Part shown: in pieces, positions 63,550-64,000 of the stretch
How positions within the stretch are numbered: position 1 is the first letter of the stretch
Layout of the letters: each line of letters begins with the position of its first letter
Source: Chitinophagales bacterium
GTDB taxonomy: Bacteria; Bacteroidota; Bacteroidia; Chitinophagales; LD1
Assembly: GCA_019638515.1 (NCBI GenBank)
Contig: JAHBTS010000001.1
Coordinates: forward strand, 620,001 to 684,000
Length of the DNA stretch: 64,000 bases
Direction: 5' to 3'
Translations under genes and position numbers: made by a program
The notes under the pieces: generated by a model
What the model saw: only the letters and a program-made list of their open reading frames with translations
What the model was told of the DNA's origin: nothing
Database searches by the model: none

Positions 63550-64000
63550 TTACATGGCTCCTTTTTTGTAAACCTTAGGGTTTTCTGCTCCGGTTACTTT
63601 TAGTTTGCCAATGGCACCTTTGTTGAAAGCTCGTGAAATAGAGTGATCTACCAATACGTATTCGCCCGGCACTTCTACTTTAAATTCCACAATGGCGGAT
63701 CCACCTGCAGGAATAACGGTAGTTTGGATATTGTGCGATACGGTGCTTCCTCCTTCTAGATATACATTGTCGAATATTTCACCAATTACATGGAAAGAAG
63801 AAATAAGGTTGGGACCTCCGTTTCCTATAAATAGGCGAACAGTTTCACCTACTTTAGCTTCCAACATATTTTTACCAAGCAATGAGCCTTTTTTACCGTT
63901 GAACAATACATAATCCGGAATTTCTGTATTGCCTTTGTCGTTATCGAATTCAAGCACACCATTGGCACGGGCTTTTGTATAAAATTCGCCTTGCATGATA
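63550..64000 (-). CDS. nirK: Copper-containing nitrite reductase NirK, C-terminal part (gene continues past right edge)
   Basis: The frame stays open to base 64000, so the N-terminal half lies outside. The visible 148 residues are the second cupredoxin domain: [67 protein letters not shown] with the type 2 copper His (the AfNiR H306 equivalent), [14 protein letters not shown] and [18 protein letters not shown]. The first (type 1) copper domain is not in the window. NirK reduces nitrite to NO in the periplasm, and this window shows it leads a nirK-FGE-SCO-Rrf2 run. Confidence 0.93.
   Translation of the reverse strand, partial: IMQGEFYTKARANGVLEFDNDKGNTEIPDYVLFNGKKGSLLGKNMLEAKVGETVRLFIGNGGPNLISSFHVIGEIFDNVYLEGGSTVSHNIQTTVIPAGGSAIVEFKVEVPGEYVLVDHSISRAFNKGAIGKLKVTGAENPKVYKKGAM

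Noticed and set aside
1..64000. Mobile elements, prophage, tRNA or rRNA genes
   Set aside because: I looked in the gaps for transposase-like frames, terminal repeats, integrase signatures and tRNA cloverleaf features and found none.

Overview
This 64 kb window is chromosomal DNA from a member of the Bacteroidota. Six large secreted proteins end in a type IX secretion (T9SS) type A-like C-terminal sorting domain. Other markers are a murF-alr gene fusion, a sufBCDS operon, Bacteroidota-type -7 promoters (TAnnTTTG) close to many start codons, and AT-rich, A-rich start contexts. Signal peptides, tandem adhesin-like repeats and gene content fit a Chitinophagales/Saprospirales-like lineage, but I cannot fix the order from sequence alone. 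I see no prophage, IS element, CRISPR array, rRNA or tRNA.

Layout. 1-2.5 kb: the tail of a beta-barrel/OmpA hybrid, then Xaa-Pro aminopeptidase and a tiny membrane-peptide ORF with its own terminator. 2.6-8.6 kb: a trans-sulfuration enzyme, a two-gene unit coding a small lipoprotein and a T9SS-exported M4 metallopeptidase, and metK. 8.7-13.6 kb: the sufBCDS Fe-S assembly operon, preceded by a palindromic operator candidate. 13.6-24.9 kb: an exported esterase, a TPR-LuxR regulator, and divergent from it an 8 kb gene for a 2.7-kDa-residue-class (about 2,700 aa) right-handed beta-helix surface protein with five tandem modules. 24.9-33.8 kb, minus strand: gamma-carbonic anhydrase, TPR protein, nucleotidyltransferase, rhomboid protease, TlpA thioredoxin, GH27 alpha-galactosidase, a PHM-like copper monooxygenase and an aldo/keto reductase. 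34.0-40.1 kb: an Ig-repeat T9SS protein, a GH31 lipoprotein and a GH20 hexosaminidase. 40.1-47.7 kb: KUP potassium transporter, MurF-Alr, a GT39-like/TPR membrane protein, MazG and EVE proteins. 47.8-50.9 kb: HxlR regulator divergent from a DsbA-like protein, and a solitary N6-adenine DNA methyltransferase. 50.9-60.5 kb: housekeeping genes (APC permease, YbeY, anti-sigma-like kinase, PrmC, NDK, FolD), an SGNH hydrolase with T9SS tail, and RNase P RNA. 60.5-64 kb: a GT4 glycosyltransferase, then a nitrite-reduction locus (Rrf2 regulator, SCO protein, FGE-like lipoprotein, copper nitrite reductase NirK) cut by the right edge.

How it works together. The window mixes core metabolism (SAM synthesis, Fe-S assembly, peptidoglycan precursor synthesis, folate C1 metabolism) with secreted degradative functions (M4 protease, GH27, GH31, GH20, esterase, SGNH hydrolase), as expected of a heterotroph feeding on polymers. 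The nirK locus indicates the ability to reduce nitrite to NO under low oxygen. The Fe-S-type Rrf2 regulator is its likely sensor.

The least ordinary items are four: the lipoprotein resembling an emfourin-type M4 protease inhibitor next to an M4 protease; the PHM-like copper monooxygenase carrying a haem-like motif and a T9SS tail; the FGE-fold protein in the nirK cluster that lacks the catalytic cysteines; and the TTTAGA-N5-TCTAAA palindrome at the suf promoter.
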